DNA of 64,000 nt from the NCBI RefSeq assembly GCF_024220175.1, contig NZ_CP098502.1, positions 4,654,514 to 4,718,513 on the forward strand, in the 5' to 3' direction. The DNA is from Paraconexibacter antarcticus. Lineage in GTDB: Bacteria; Actinomycetota; Thermoleophilia; Solirubrobacterales; Solirubrobacteraceae. Below are positions 32,124 to 40,432 of this stretch, one piece after another. The notes below the pieces were generated by a model. That model did not search any database. It was not told the origin of the DNA and saw nothing but the letters and a program-made list of their open reading frames with translations. Made by a program: the position numbers and the translations under genes. How positions within the stretch are numbered: the stretch's first letter is position 1; each line of letters opens with the position of its first letter.

Positions 32124-32723
32124 TCAGGCCTGCGGGGCGGCGAGCAGCGTCCGCACGGTGCGGGCGGCCTGCTCGGCCGTGAGGGTGCCGTCGCCCACGG
32201 GCGGCAGCATCGCCCAGACGAGGCCGCCGAGGGCGGCGCCGATCTGCTCGAGCGGCAGGTCGGTGCGGACGTCGCCCGCGGCCTGCGCCTCGACGAGGAG
32301 CCCGTTCAGGAGCGTGAAGAGCTCGCTGACGCTGGCCTCGCTCTCCGGGTTGCGCCACGTCGTGAAGCGGTACAGGCGGTAGCGGTCGCCGACGGCGATC
32401 ATCGCGGCGGTCGCCCGCTCGAGCGCGTCGCCCGGCGAGTCCGACGGCGACGACAGGGTCTCGCGAACGCCCTCGATGGACGCGACGAAGGCGCGGCGGC
32501 GCAGCTCGTCGAGCAGGTCGTCACGGCTCGGGAAGTGGCGATGGACGGTCGCGCGATGGAGCCCGGCGGCGGCGGCGATCTGCTGCATCGACGCCCGCGG
32601 GCGCTCGGTGAGAAGCGGAATGGCCGCGTCGATGATGGCCTCGAGGTTGCGGCGCGCGTCGATGCGGCGGACGCGGTCGGCCCCGGTGTCGGGCGCATCC
32701 ATGAGCGGCTGCTTCGCAGTCAT
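32124..32723 (-). CDS. TetR family transcriptional regulator
   Basis: 199 aa. HTH region NLEAIIDAAIPLLTERPRAS, then AAGLHRATVHRHFPSRDDLL. The C-terminal domain (LERATAAMIAVGDRYRLYRF...) is typical of regulators near small-molecule transporters, but none is adjacent. It precedes cupredoxin 2 by 67 bp on the same strand. A TACCGT hexamer lies 6 nt before ATG 32723. Confidence 0.88.
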   Translation of the reverse strand: MTAKQPLMDAPDTGADRVRRIDARRNLEAIIDAAIPLLTERPRASMQQIAAAAGLHRATVHRHFPSRDDLLDELRRRAFVASIEGVRETLSSPSDSPGDALERATAAMIAVGDRYRLYRFTTWRNPESEASVSELFTLLNGLLVEAQAAGDVRTDLPLEQIGAALGGLVWAMLPPVGDGTLTAEQAARTVRTLLAAPQA

Positions 32724-32729
32724 GGATCA

Positions 32730-32735
32730 ACGGTA
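32730..32735 (-). promoter_or_regulatory. -10 hexamer of the TetR gene (leaderless type)
   Basis: TACCGT on the minus strand, 6 nt before ATG 32723. Confidence 0.4.
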
Positions 32736-32884
32736 CTCCACGAAGGACCCAGAGAGGTATCCCCACTACTTGATGTTCCTGCTAGGCCACTCGGCCAGCC
32801 TGCTCGCGGGCAGGGCGAGGCAGGCCGATCAACGGGGTGCGGCGAGGGACGACCGCCTGACGAATCGCCAAGGAGGCCACCCCG

Positions 32885-34225
32885 TTGCACCCCCGACCCC
32901 GGACGCTTGCCGCTGCCCTGCTGGCGAGCCTCATCTTCGCCGTGCCCGCCGCCGAGGCCGCCGTGCCCCGTGTCGGCACCGACGGGCTCGCGTCCCGCCC
33001 GGCCGCCGCGCCCACGCACGCGCTGCGTGCCGTCTCCGGCCCCGACCCCCGGGACGGCGAAGCGTGGCACCTCGCGGGGGACGGGCCGATGGGTGTGCGC
33101 ACGGCGTGGGACCACACGACCGGCGGCGACGTGACGGTCGCGATCATCGACACGGGCATCGACCAGACGCACCCCGACCTCGCGCCGAACCTCTGGACGA
33201 ACCCGGGCGAGATCCCCGGCAACGGCATCGACGACGACCACGACGGCTACGTCGACGACGTCCACGGCGTCGACCTCGTGAACCACGACGGCAACCCGCA
33301 GGACGACAACGGGCACGGCACCCACGTCGCCGGCATCATCGGCGCGGCCGGCGGCAACGGCATCGGCGCCGCGGGCATCGCCTGGCACGTGAAGCTCATG
33401 GCCGTCAAGGCCCTCGACGCAAACGCCGCAGGCAACACCGGGACGGTCGCCGACGGCATCGAGTACGCGATCCACCACGGGGCCCGCATCATCAACCTCT
33501 CCCTCGCCGGCGCGGGCCGCAGCGCCGGGCTCGAGGCCGCGATCGTCGACGCGCAGCAGGCGGGCGTGCTCGTCGTCGTCGCCGCCGGGAACGACCACCA
33601 GGACCTCGGGCTCACGCCCTCCTACCCGGCCTCGTACCCGGAGCCGAACGTCCTCGGCGTCGCCGCGACCCGCGAGGACTCGCTCCTCAGCTCGATCAGC
33701 GACTTCGGCGCCGGCGTCGACATCGCCGCGCCGGGCGAGGACATCTTCTCGACCGCGCTCGGCGGCGGCTACGAGTACCGCACCGGCACGTCGATGGCGG
33801 CGCCGATGGTCGCGGGCTCGGCGGCGCTCCTCCTGGCCGCCAACCCGCAGGCGGACGCCAACGCGCTCGCCGGCACGCTGCTCGCGAACACCCGCCGCAC
33901 CGGCCTGCCCGTCGCCACCGGCGCCCTCGACATCGGTGCCGCGCTCGGCGGTCCGGTCGCGGCCTCGGGGTCGCCGGCCGCCGTCCCGGCGCCGGCCCCG
34001 GTCGCCCGGCCCGCGGCGGCGAAGGCGAAGAAGAAGACGAAGGCCAGCGCGAAGGCGAGGTCGAGGAGGACGGCGCGCTCCGCCTCGTCGCGGGCGAGGC
34101 AGCGCCGCGCCGCGGCCACCCGGGCGAAGGCGGCCCGCGCACGTGCCGCACGCGTTCGTGCCGCTCACGCACGTGCCGCACGGGTCCGCGCGGCCCGGGC
34201 CAGGGCCCGCGCCGCCCGCGCCTAG
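32885..34225 (+). CDS. secreted subtilisin-like serine protease (S8) with basic C-terminal tail
   Basis: 446 aa. TTG start with a strong AAGGAGG 9 nt upstream and a signal peptide (ALLASLIFAVPAAEAA). Catalytic triad: Asp89 (IIDTGIDQTHPDL), His144 (GHGTHVAGI) and Ser303 (GTSMAAPMVAG), with oxyanion Asn in AAGNDHQD. The domain ends near 360. The last 75 residues are Lys/Arg/Ala-rich (AKAKKKTKAS..., then repeated RAARVRAAHARAARVRAA), like a histone-H1 tail. That could bind the acidic cell wall or nucleic acid. It acts outside the cell. Confidence 0.92.
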   Translation: MHPRPRTLAAALLASLIFAVPAAEAAVPRVGTDGLASRPAAAPTHALRAVSGPDPRDGEAWHLAGDGPMGVRTAWDHTTGGDVTVAIIDTGIDQTHPDLAPNLWTNPGEIPGNGIDDDHDGYVDDVHGVDLVNHDGNPQDDNGHGTHVAGIIGAAGGNGIGAAGIAWHVKLMAVKALDANAAGNTGTVADGIEYAIHHGARIINLSLAGAGRSAGLEAAIVDAQQAGVLVVVAAGNDHQDLGLTPSYPASYPEPNVLGVAATREDSLLSSISDFGAGVDIAAPGEDIFSTALGGGYEYRTGTSMAAPMVAGSAALLLAANPQADANALAGTLLANTRRTGLPVATGALDIGAALGGPVAASGSPAAVPAPAPVARPAAAKAKKKTKASAKARSRRTARSASSRARQRRAAATRAKAARARAARVRAAHARAARVRAARARARAARA

Positions 34226-34310
34226 CGGGTCCCCCGCGCGCGCGCCTGGCGGGTCCCCGGCGGCCGTGCGATCGCGGCCAAATAGGCGTGCAGGCTCCGG
34301 TCGACCGGAG

Positions 34311-34316
34311 TAGGGT
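34311..34316 (+). promoter_or_regulatory. -10 hexamer of the small membrane protein at 34323 (leaderless type)
   Basis: TAGGGT, 6 nt before GTG 34323. Confidence 0.45.
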
Positions 34317-34322
34317 CCTCGT

Positions 34323-34598
34323 GTGGACTGGACCTTCGTCTACCTCATGGTCTTCCTGAAGATCCCCATCCTGCTGCTCGGCTGGATCGTCTGGTGGGCC
34401 ATCCACAACGTCGACGAGGAGGCGGTCACCGACCGCCAGGAGGGCGACGACGACGGCGGCATCGGCAAGCCGGCCCACCCTCGCGGACCGAAGCCGCGCC
34501 CCGCCCGTCGCGGCCCGCACCCCGGCACCCCGCCGGCGCCCGCCCCGGCCCGCTCGCGCAGCCCCCTGCGCTCGCCGAGCCGCAGCAAGCAGCCGTAG
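34323..34598 (+). CDS. small single-pass membrane protein
   Basis: 91 aa, GTG start. One membrane helix (VYLMVFLKIPILLLGWIVWW, residues 6-25) is followed by an acidic stretch (DEEAVTDRQEGDDDGG) and a Pro/Arg-rich cytoplasmic or external tail. No family recognised. Its TAGGGT lies 6 nt upstream, supporting expression. Confidence 0.65.
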   Translation: MDWTFVYLMVFLKIPILLLGWIVWWAIHNVDEEAVTDRQEGDDDGGIGKPAHPRGPKPRPARRGPHPGTPPAPAPARSRSPLRSPSRSKQP

Positions 34599-34706
34599 CC
34601 GTACACCGGCCGTCGCCCGGTCGCGGCCGGGAGCGACGGCCGCGTCGCCCGCCCGGCGGGGGCGGGCGGTCCGTGCCGCCGGGATTTCGTGGCAGACTCC
34701 CGCCCC

Positions 34707-35282
34707 ATGCCGACCTCCGTCCTGTCCGACGGCACGATCCGCCGCCTCGTCGACGAGGGCCGGATCTCGATCGAGCCGTGGGACCCCTCGATGGTCCAGC
34801 CCGCGAGCGTCGACCTGAACCTCGGGCCGTCCTTCCGCGTCTTCCACAACTTCCGCGTCCCGGCGATCGACCTCGCGGATCCGCCGACGAACCTCACCGA
34901 GCACGTCGAGCTCGCCGACGGCGAGTCGTTCGTCATCCACCCGGGCGAGTTCGTCCTCGGGCGCACCGAGGAGTACGTCGAGATCCCGGACGACATCGTC
35001 GCGCGCATCGAGGGCAAGTCCTCCCTCGGCCGCCTCGGCCTCATCGTCCACGCGACGGCCGGCTTCGTCGACCCGGGCTTCAAGGGCACGCTGACGCTCG
35101 AGATCACGAACCTCACCCGCGTCCCGATCATCCTGTGGCCCGGCAAGCCGATCGCCCAGCTCTCGTTCATGACGCTCGACGCCCCGGCGGAGCGCCCCTA
35201 CGGCCATCCGGACCTCGGAAGCCACTACCACGGCCAGGTCGAGGCCACCGAGTCCCGGTACGAGGGCGGCCCGGCTCGCTGA
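34707..35282 (+). CDS. dcd: dCTP deaminase
   Basis: 191 aa. The conserved core RIEGKSSLGRLGLIVHATAG, then FVDPGFKGTLTLEITN carries the deaminase Glu and nucleotide-binding Arg/Ser residues. It converts dCTP to dUTP; the length and Gly-rich C-terminus (YEGGPAR) are similar to the bifunctional dCTP deaminase-dUTPase of mycobacteria, so it may yield dUMP directly. ATG 34707 (MPTSVLSDG) fits homologues. A CAGACT hexamer 8 nt upstream may be the -10. Confidence 0.93.
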   Translation: MPTSVLSDGTIRRLVDEGRISIEPWDPSMVQPASVDLNLGPSFRVFHNFRVPAIDLADPPTNLTEHVELADGESFVIHPGEFVLGRTEEYVEIPDDIVARIEGKSSLGRLGLIVHATAGFVDPGFKGTLTLEITNLTRVPIILWPGKPIAQLSFMTLDAPAERPYGHPDLGSHYHGQVEATESRYEGGPAR

Positions 35283-35327
35283 ACCCGGCCTACCCGCGCG
35301 GGCTTGCCCTCCGCCCGCCGCGGGCAC

Positions 35328-35333
35328 TAGGGT
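35328..35333 (+). promoter_or_regulatory. -10 hexamer of the small membrane protein at 35341 (leaderless type)
   Basis: TAGGGT, 7 nt before ATG 35341. Confidence 0.45.
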
Positions 35334-35340
35334 CGTCGCC

Positions 35341-35565
35341 ATGCTGCACGCGTTCCTCACCATCGCCGCCGAGCACGTCGAGCCCGACAAGACGGCGTTC
35401 TACATCGGCGGCGGCGCGCTCACGGCGTGGGCGGTCATCCTCGGCGCGATCGGCATGACCGCGCCGGACTTCCCGAAGTCCGAGGGCGCCGCCCGCGGCG
35501 TCATGGCGATCAGCGTCCTGCTGACGATCGCCGCGATGGTCACGGTCCTCGCGACCGCGAAGTAG
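35341..35565 (+). CDS. small membrane protein with two helices
   Basis: 74 aa. Helices at about 20-40 (FYIGGGALTAWAVILGAIGM) and 52-72 (VMAISVLLTIAAMVTVLATA), joined by a short loop APDFPKSEGAARG. It resembles small hypothetical membrane proteins of actinobacteria; function unknown. Leaderless-type promoter. Confidence 0.7.
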   Translation: MLHAFLTIAAEHVEPDKTAFYIGGGALTAWAVILGAIGMTAPDFPKSEGAARGVMAISVLLTIAAMVTVLATAK

Positions 35566-35610
35566 CCCCCCGGCGCCGCGCCAGCCCGCCGCCTGCTTTC
35601 CTTTCCCGTC

Positions 35611-35961
35611 GTGACGGACGACGACGGGCACGCGATCGCCTACCACGCGCTCAAGCGGGGCACCCCCGTGCGCAGCGCCGACGGCGTCGTCGTCGGCAAG
35701 GTGCGCCGCGTGTCGATCGCCGTTCGCGAGAACATCTTCGACGGCATCGACGTGGACACCCCGGACGGCACCCGCTTCGTCGACGCCCCCGAGGTCCACC
35801 GCATCTACGAGCGCGCCGTCGAGCTGACGATCGACGCCGCGGCCGTCGCCGACCTGCCCCGCTCGCAGAACCCCGTCGCCGAACGCGTGAAGATGTCGAG
35901 GACCGCCCGCCGCGCCCAGCGCTTCGGCCGGGACCTGAAGGACCGCTGGGACCGCCGCTAG
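35611..35961 (+). CDS. PRC-barrel-like small protein
   Basis: 116 aa, GTG start. Residues 10-75 (GTPVRSADGVVVGKVRRVSI, then VDTPDGTRFVDAPEVHRIYE) look like a PRC-barrel/DUF2171-type fold. The tail (VKMSRTARRAQRFGRDLKDR) is basic and helical. PRC-barrels bind RNA or photosystem components, so no role is assigned. Its stop abuts the start of the methyltransferase gene (0 bp), making an operon likely. Confidence 0.65.
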   Translation: MTDDDGHAIAYHALKRGTPVRSADGVVVGKVRRVSIAVRENIFDGIDVDTPDGTRFVDAPEVHRIYERAVELTIDAAAVADLPRSQNPVAERVKMSRTARRAQRFGRDLKDRWDRR

Positions 35962-36825
35962 ATGACCTCCCGAGAGACCACGATGACCCAGCCCACGCTG
36001 TCCACCACCGACCTCGACGCCCGCGCGCGCGAGCTGAGCTGGTACCACTCGCTCGAGCTCGCCCCCGGCGTCGTGACCCCCGGCTTCTTCGACACGCGGC
36101 CGACCGTCGCGAAGGTCCCCCTGCCCGCGGACCTCACCGGCAAGCGCTGCCTCGACGTCGGGACGTGGGACGGCTTCTGGGCCTTCGAGATGGAGCGCCG
36201 GGGCGCCGCGTCGGTCACCGCGATCGACATCGAGGACCCGACCCGCTGGGACTGGCCGCCGCAGTCGACGTTCGGGCCCGCCGGCCAGGCGCGCCTCGGC
36301 TACCTGCGCGAGTTCAAGTCCGGCGCCGCCTCGTTCGCGTTCGCGAAGGAGACGCTCGGCTCGTCCGTCAAGCGCCTCGACTGCTCCGTCTACGACCTCG
36401 ACCCCGCCGTCCACGGGACGTTCGACTTCGTCTTCCTCGGGTCGCTCCTGCTGCACCTCCGCGACCCGGTCCTCGCGCTCGACCGCGTCCGCGGCGTCTG
36501 CGGCGGCGAGGCCGTCTTCGCCGAGTCGATCGAGCTCATCCCGTCGCTCACGCACCCGCGCACGGCGGTCGCCCGGCTCGAGGGGCTCGACGAGTCCTGG
36601 TGGTGGCAGCCGAACGCGGCGGGCTTCCGCCGCATGGTCCGCTCGGCCGGGTTCGAGATCATCGACCGCACCGGCATCTACTTCCTCCCGCTCGGCGAGG
36701 CGCACCCGAAGCCGCCACTCCACACCGCGTGGCGGTCGCTGGGCAGCGCCCGCGGACGCGAGCGCATCGTCACCCGCGTGAAGGGGATCCCCCACACCGC
36801 GGTGCGCGCCCGGCCGCTCGGCTGA
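35962..36825 (+). CDS. class I SAM-dependent methyltransferase (CmoB/DUF1698-like)
   Basis: 287 aa. SAM motif I is CLDVGTWDGFWAFEM and the acidic end of strand 2 is VTAIDIEDP. Motif IV-like region FDFVFLGSLLLHLRDPVLAL. The N-terminal part ELSWYHSLELAPGVVTPG and the LRDPVLAL block resemble CmoB-like and related small-molecule methyltransferases; the substrate is unknown. ATG 35983 is an alternative start. Confidence 0.82.
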   Translation: MTSRETTMTQPTLSTTDLDARARELSWYHSLELAPGVVTPGFFDTRPTVAKVPLPADLTGKRCLDVGTWDGFWAFEMERRGAASVTAIDIEDPTRWDWPPQSTFGPAGQARLGYLREFKSGAASFAFAKETLGSSVKRLDCSVYDLDPAVHGTFDFVFLGSLLLHLRDPVLALDRVRGVCGGEAVFAESIELIPSLTHPRTAVARLEGLDESWWWQPNAAGFRRMVRSAGFEIIDRTGIYFLPLGEAHPKPPLHTAWRSLGSARGRERIVTRVKGIPHTAVRARPLG

Positions 36826-36892
36826 ACGCCGGCGTCTGCGCGCCCACCCGCCACCCTGCGCACACAAGCGCGGCACGCCCGCCCGAGAACGC

Positions 36893-36898
36893 TAGGGT
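36893..36898 (+). promoter_or_regulatory. -10 hexamer of gltA
   Basis: TAGGGT, about 45 bp before ATG 36943. Unlike many neighbours, gltA therefore has a leader with a Shine-Dalgarno. Confidence 0.45.
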
Positions 36899-36942
36899 TG
36901 CCGCGAACGACACACCCCAGTCTGCACAGGAGACAGAAGAGC

Positions 36943-38229
36943 ATGGGCGACACCCTGACCGTGACCGACAACCGGACCGGAGAGACCTACGAGGTCCCGA
37001 TCACTGATGGCACGGTCCGTGCGATGGACTTCCGGCAGATGAAGGTGTCCGAAGAGGACTTCGGGCTGATGACCTACGACCCGGCGTTCACGAACACCGC
37101 GGCGTGTCGCTCGGCCGTCACCTTCATCGACGGCGACGCGGGCATCCTCGAGTACCGCGGCTACCCCATCGAGCAACTCGCGGAGCATTCGACGTACGTC
37201 GAGGTCGCCTACCTCCTCGTCCACGGCAAGCTCCCGACCCAGGCCGAGCTCGACACGTGGACCGAGGCGATCACGATGCACACGTTCGTGCACGAGAACG
37301 TCAAGGACTTCATGGGCGGCTTCCGCCACGACGCGCACCCGATGGGCATGCTGCTCGGCGGCGTCGGGGCCCTCTCGACGTTCTACCCGGACGCGAACGA
37401 GATCCAGGACGAGGCCAACCGCGACATCCAGACCATCCGCCTGATCGCGAAGATGCCGACGCTCGCCGCGTTCGCCTTCCGCCACACCCGCGGGCAGCCG
37501 TACGTCTACCCCGACAACGACCTGACCTACCCCGAGAACTTCCTCGGGATGATCTACAAGATGACGGAGCTGAAGTACCAGGCCGACCCGCGCCTGGCCC
37601 GGGCCCTGGACATCCTCTTCATCCTCCACGCTGATCACGAGCAGAACTGCTCGACGAGCGCGGTACGCGCGGTCGGGTCCTCGCAGGTCGACCCGTACTC
37701 GGCGGTCGCCGCCGGCATCGCCGCCCTCTACGGCCCGCTCCACGGCGGCGCGAACGAGGCCGTGCTGCGGATGCTGCGCCGGATCGAGAAGGTCGAGAAC
37801 ATCCCCGCCTTCATCGAGGGCGTGAAGGACGGCAGTGAGCGCCTGATGGGCTTCGGGCACCGGGTCTACAAGAACTTCGACCCGCGCGCGACGATCATCA
37901 AGAAGGCCTGCGACGACGTCTTCGAGGTCACCGGGGTCAACCCGCTGCTCGCGATCGCGGTCGAGCTCGAGAAGATCGCGCTCGAGGACGAGTACTTCAT
38001 CTCGCGCAAGCTCTACCCGAACGTCGACTTCTACTCGGGCCTCATCTACGAGGCACTCGGCCTGCCGGTCGAGATGTTCCCGGTGATGTTCGCCATCCCG
38101 CGCACGAGCGGCTGGATCTCCCAGTGGCTCGAGATGGTGCAGGACAAGGAGCAGAAGATCGCCCGCCCGCGGCAGATCTACACGGGCGAGCGCGAGCTCT
38201 CCTACGTGCCGATCGCCAAGCGGAGCTAG
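36943..38229 (+). CDS. gltA: citrate synthase (type II)
   Basis: 428 aa, hexameric type II length. N-terminal beta domain (VTDNRTGETYEVPI, then TYDPAFTNTAACRSAVTFID) and catalytic residues in LHADHEQNCSTS, GPLHGGANEAV, GFGHRVYKNFDPRA and NVDFYSGLIYEALG. It condenses acetyl-CoA and oxaloacetate at entry to the TCA cycle. ATG 36943 follows AGGAGA with about 9 nt spacing and matches homologues. A clear terminator follows at 38259-38288. Confidence 0.96.
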   Translation: MGDTLTVTDNRTGETYEVPITDGTVRAMDFRQMKVSEEDFGLMTYDPAFTNTAACRSAVTFIDGDAGILEYRGYPIEQLAEHSTYVEVAYLLVHGKLPTQAELDTWTEAITMHTFVHENVKDFMGGFRHDAHPMGMLLGGVGALSTFYPDANEIQDEANRDIQTIRLIAKMPTLAAFAFRHTRGQPYVYPDNDLTYPENFLGMIYKMTELKYQADPRLARALDILFILHADHEQNCSTSAVRAVGSSQVDPYSAVAAGIAALYGPLHGGANEAVLRMLRRIEKVENIPAFIEGVKDGSERLMGFGHRVYKNFDPRATIIKKACDDVFEVTGVNPLLAIAVELEKIALEDEYFISRKLYPNVDFYSGLIYEALGLPVEMFPVMFAIPRTSGWISQWLEMVQDKEQKIARPRQIYTGERELSYVPIAKRS

Positions 38230-38258
38230 CCGCAGGGCCACCCGCACGACCTCGCCGC

Positions 38259-38288
38259 GATCGGCCCGTCCTCGTCGACGGGCCGATC
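38259..38288. terminator. terminator between gltA and the DedA gene
   Basis: GATCGGCCCGTC (38259-38270) and GACGGGCCGATC (38277-38288) form a perfect 12-bp stem with a 6-nt loop between convergent genes. Confidence 0.8.
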
Positions 38289-38303
38289 CGCCGGGGGCGG
38301 TGC

Positions 38304-38891
38304 TCAGGCCGGGGTGGCCGCACGCCGCCGGCGGCGCACGAGCCACACGGCGGCGGCGGCGAGGAGCGCGGCCGCGGTGACGTCGCGGACGCCGGCGCCG
38401 ACGCGACTCCACGAGTCCCCGGCGAGCGCGCCGGCGCCGACGAAGGCGATCGCCCACAGCGCACAGCCGGCGGTCGTCAGGAGCGTGAAGCGGACGAGCG
38501 GCATCCGCACCCGCCCCGCGGGGAGCGAGACGAACGAGCGCGCGAGCGGCATGAGGCGCGCAAGGAAGACGGCGCGCGAGGCGCCGTGGCGGGCGAGCAG
38601 CGCGTCGCAGCGCTCGAGCGCACGCGCGGCGTGCGAGCCGGACGGCGGCGGGCGATCCGCCGTGCGGGCGCCGACCGCGTAGAGGACCCACGAGCCGACG
38701 ACGTTGCCGGCGGTCCCGGCGGCCATCGCGGTCACGAGGTCCATCTGGCCGCGGCCGGCGGTGACGCCGGCGAGCAGGAGGACGACCTCGCTCGGCACGA
38801 CGATGCCCGCGCTCTCGGGGACCATGAGGACGAAGACGCCGAGGGCGCCCCAGCCGGCGATGATCGAGGTGACGAGGTGGTCGATGCCCAT
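38304..38891 (-). CDS. DedA family membrane protein
   Basis: 195 aa with about five hydrophobic segments. DedA signatures: VPESAGIVVPSEVVLLLAG and the Arg-containing FLARLMPLARSFVSLPAGR loop. DedA/VTT-domain proteins act as lipid flippases or in membrane homeostasis. The C-terminus is a basic Arg cluster on the cytoplasmic side. Confidence 0.88.
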   Translation of the reverse strand: MGIDHLVTSIIAGWGALGVFVLMVPESAGIVVPSEVVLLLAGVTAGRGQMDLVTAMAAGTAGNVVGSWVLYAVGARTADRPPPSGSHAARALERCDALLARHGASRAVFLARLMPLARSFVSLPAGRVRMPLVRFTLLTTAGCALWAIAFVGAGALAGDSWSRVGAGVRDVTAAALLAAAAVWLVRRRRRAATPA

Positions 38892-38965
38892 GGACCCTGG
38901 ATCGGTCTGCCCCCGGCGGCGCGCCCTGACACCGCCGCGGACCCGACCCGGCGCGGCGGCGCGCG

Positions 38966-40066
38966 TTAGCCTGCCGCGTCGTGGCGTCCCGCCGGAAGGT
39001 CCGCAGCACGATCCGCATCGGCCCGAAGGTCGAGCACGCCGAGCACGCCGACGTGCTCAGCGCGCTGCTCGCGCTGCGCGAGCGCCTCTCCGACCTCGGC
39101 GCCACGCGTGAGGACACCGCGTTCTTCGGCCGGGAGATCAGCGCGGCGGCGCAGGTCGCGGCCCGGGGCGAGCTGCGTGGCCCGGGCGGGCTCGCCGCCG
39201 GCGTCGACGTGCGCGGCGACGGCTCGGCCGAGGCGTGGACCGGCCGCTGGCGTCGCAGCGTCGTCGAGCGGCAGCGGGGCGAGGACGCGTACTCGGCCCT
39301 CGCCCGCGTCCTCGAGGCCCCCTGACGGCGCCGAAACCCGTCCGCTGTCCCCCAGTTGGGCGGTTATCGGGTCTCGGCGGTCAGGCGGGGGCGAGGGCGG
39401 GGGCGGGAGCTGCAGCCCCGCGCCGTTGCGCGTGAGCCAGCGCTGCGGCTCGCGGTACCCGGGGCAATGGTGCGCGACGAGGCCCCAGAAGCGGGCCGAG
39501 TGGTCGAGGTGGACGAGGTGGCAGGCCTCGTGCCAGACGACGTAGTCCAGGACAGCGGGCGGGGCGAGCAGCAGCCGCCAGTTGAAGCTCAGCGCCCCCG
39601 ACGACGAGCACGAGCCCCAGCGGGTGCGCTGGTTGCGGATGCTCAGGCCGGTGTACGGACGGCCGAGCGCGGCGGTGGCGGCGTCCAGGCGCGGCGTGAT
39701 CTCGAGGCGCGCCTGGCGCCGGAACCACGTCTCGAGCGCCGGCCGCGGATCGCCCGGCGGGACCCGGAGGACGGCGGCCTCGCGCCGGACCCGCGTGCGG
39801 CCGGGCTCCGGCGCGAGCGCGAGCAGGACGCCGAGGTACGGGACGGTCCCGGCCGGCGGCGCGGTGCGCGCCGCGAGCGCGCGCGCCTCGGCGACCCGGC
39901 GCTCGACCCACGGGCGCAGCTCCGCCATCGCGGCGGCGGCGTCCTGCTCGCGGGCGCGGGCGGGGAGGACGACCTCGACGCTCGCGTCCGGATGGACGAG
40001 CACGCGGACCCGCCGCGCCCGGGGGGAGCGGCGCACGCGGTAGGCGATGAGGGGTGCGGCGGGCAC
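38966..40066 (-). CDS. YgjP/SprT-like zinc metallopeptidase with anomalous C-terminal extension
   Basis: 366 codons, GTG start, but only about residues 1-225 (to about 39390) look like the family. The zinc site is VWHEACHLVHLDHSARFW with His179, Glu180, His183 and His190. YgjP-like (DUF45) proteins are predicted metal-dependent proteases. After the Pro-rich LPPPPSPPP the frame runs on antisense to the 38981 gene and looks non-protein-like. A stop (TGA, 39383-39381) lies right there in the neighbouring frame, so a one-base indel in the C-rich tract would restore a normal end. Confidence 0.75.
   Translation of the reverse strand: MPAAPLIAYRVRRSPRARRVRVLVHPDASVEVVLPARAREQDAAAAMAELRPWVERRVAEARALAARTAPPAGTVPYLGVLLALAPEPGRTRVRREAAVLRVPPGDPRPALETWFRRQARLEITPRLDAATAALGRPYTGLSIRNQRTRWGSCSSSGALSFNWRLLLAPPAVLDYVVWHEACHLVHLDHSARFWGLVAHHCPGYREPQRWLTRNGAGLQLPPPPSPPPDRRDPITAQLGDSGRVSAPSGGLEDAGEGRVRVLAPLPLDDAATPAAGPRLGRAVAAHVDAGGEPARATQLAPGRDLRRRADLPAEERGVLTRGAEVGEALAQREQRAEHVGVLGVLDLRADADRAADLPAGRHDAAG
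38967..38972 (+). promoter_or_regulatory. -10 hexamer of the small gene at 38981 (leaderless type)
   Basis: TAGCCT, 8 nt before GTG 38981. Confidence 0.4.
38981..39325 (+). CDS. conserved-looking small protein of unknown function
   Basis: 114 aa, GTG start. Basic N-terminus (MASRRKVRSTIRIGPKVEHA) followed by a helical segment ADVLSALLALRERLSDLGA and a Gly/Arg-rich middle. No family recognised. It has a leaderless-type promoter. The opposite strand is also open here because the YgjP-like gene lacks a nearby stop. Codon use and the promoter favour this gene as real. Confidence 0.6.
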   Translation: MASRRKVRSTIRIGPKVEHAEHADVLSALLALRERLSDLGATREDTAFFGREISAAAQVAARGELRGPGGLAAGVDVRGDGSAEAWTGRWRRSVVERQRGEDAYSALARVLEAP

Positions 40067-40072
40067 GGGACG

Positions 40073-40078
40073 AGGCTA
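40073..40078 (-). promoter_or_regulatory. -10 hexamer of the YgjP-like gene (leaderless type)
   Basis: TAGCCT on the minus strand, 6 nt before GTG 40066. Confidence 0.4.
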
Positions 40079-40136
40079 GTACGCGCCGCGGCGGCGATCC
40101 TCCGGAGGGCGGAGCGGCGACGACCGGCCTCCCGGG

Positions 40137-40142
40137 TAGGAT
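40137..40142 (+). promoter_or_regulatory. -10 hexamer of the small gene at 40151 (leaderless type)
   Basis: TAGGAT, 8 nt before GTG 40151. Confidence 0.4.
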
Positions 40143-40150
40143 CGCGCATC

Positions 40151-40432
40151 GTGCCGCGCTCGCTCGTCCCGCTGCCGCCTCAGGTGGACGGCCCGTTCCA
40201 GGTCTTCCTCAACGGCGTGCTGCAGACCCCGGGCACGGACTACGAGGTCGACGGCCGGACGCTCGTCTTCCCCCAGGTCCTGCGGAAGGACCGGATCTCC
40301 GGCTGGCGCTGGTTCCTCGGCGCCTGGGGCGTCGGGACCTACCGTCAGAACGACTCGATCGACATCCGCTACGAGGTCGCCGGCCGTCCGACCCTCGCCG
40401 AGGGCCTGACGATCAGCGCCGTCGAGGAGTAG
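40151..40432 (+). CDS. small beta-rich protein of unknown function
   Basis: 93 aa, GTG start. The block FQVFLNGVLQTPGTDYEVDG resembles a repeat seen in phage virion and other beta-structured proteins ('FlNGvlqtpGtDYtv'). The second half (RWFLGAWGVGTYRQNDSIDI) is also beta-rich. No function is assigned, and no phage genes surround it. The 3' end overlaps the convergent metF by 20 bp. Confidence 0.65.
   Translation: MPRSLVPLPPQVDGPFQVFLNGVLQTPGTDYEVDGRTLVFPQVLRKDRISGWRWFLGAWGVGTYRQNDSIDIRYEVAGRPTLAEGLTISAVEE

Noticed and set aside
40151..40432. Prophage remnant, because of a tail-fibre-like FLNGVLQTPGTDYEV motif
   Set aside because: No other phage genes, integrase or att-like repeats nearby; the motif also occurs in non-phage beta proteins.
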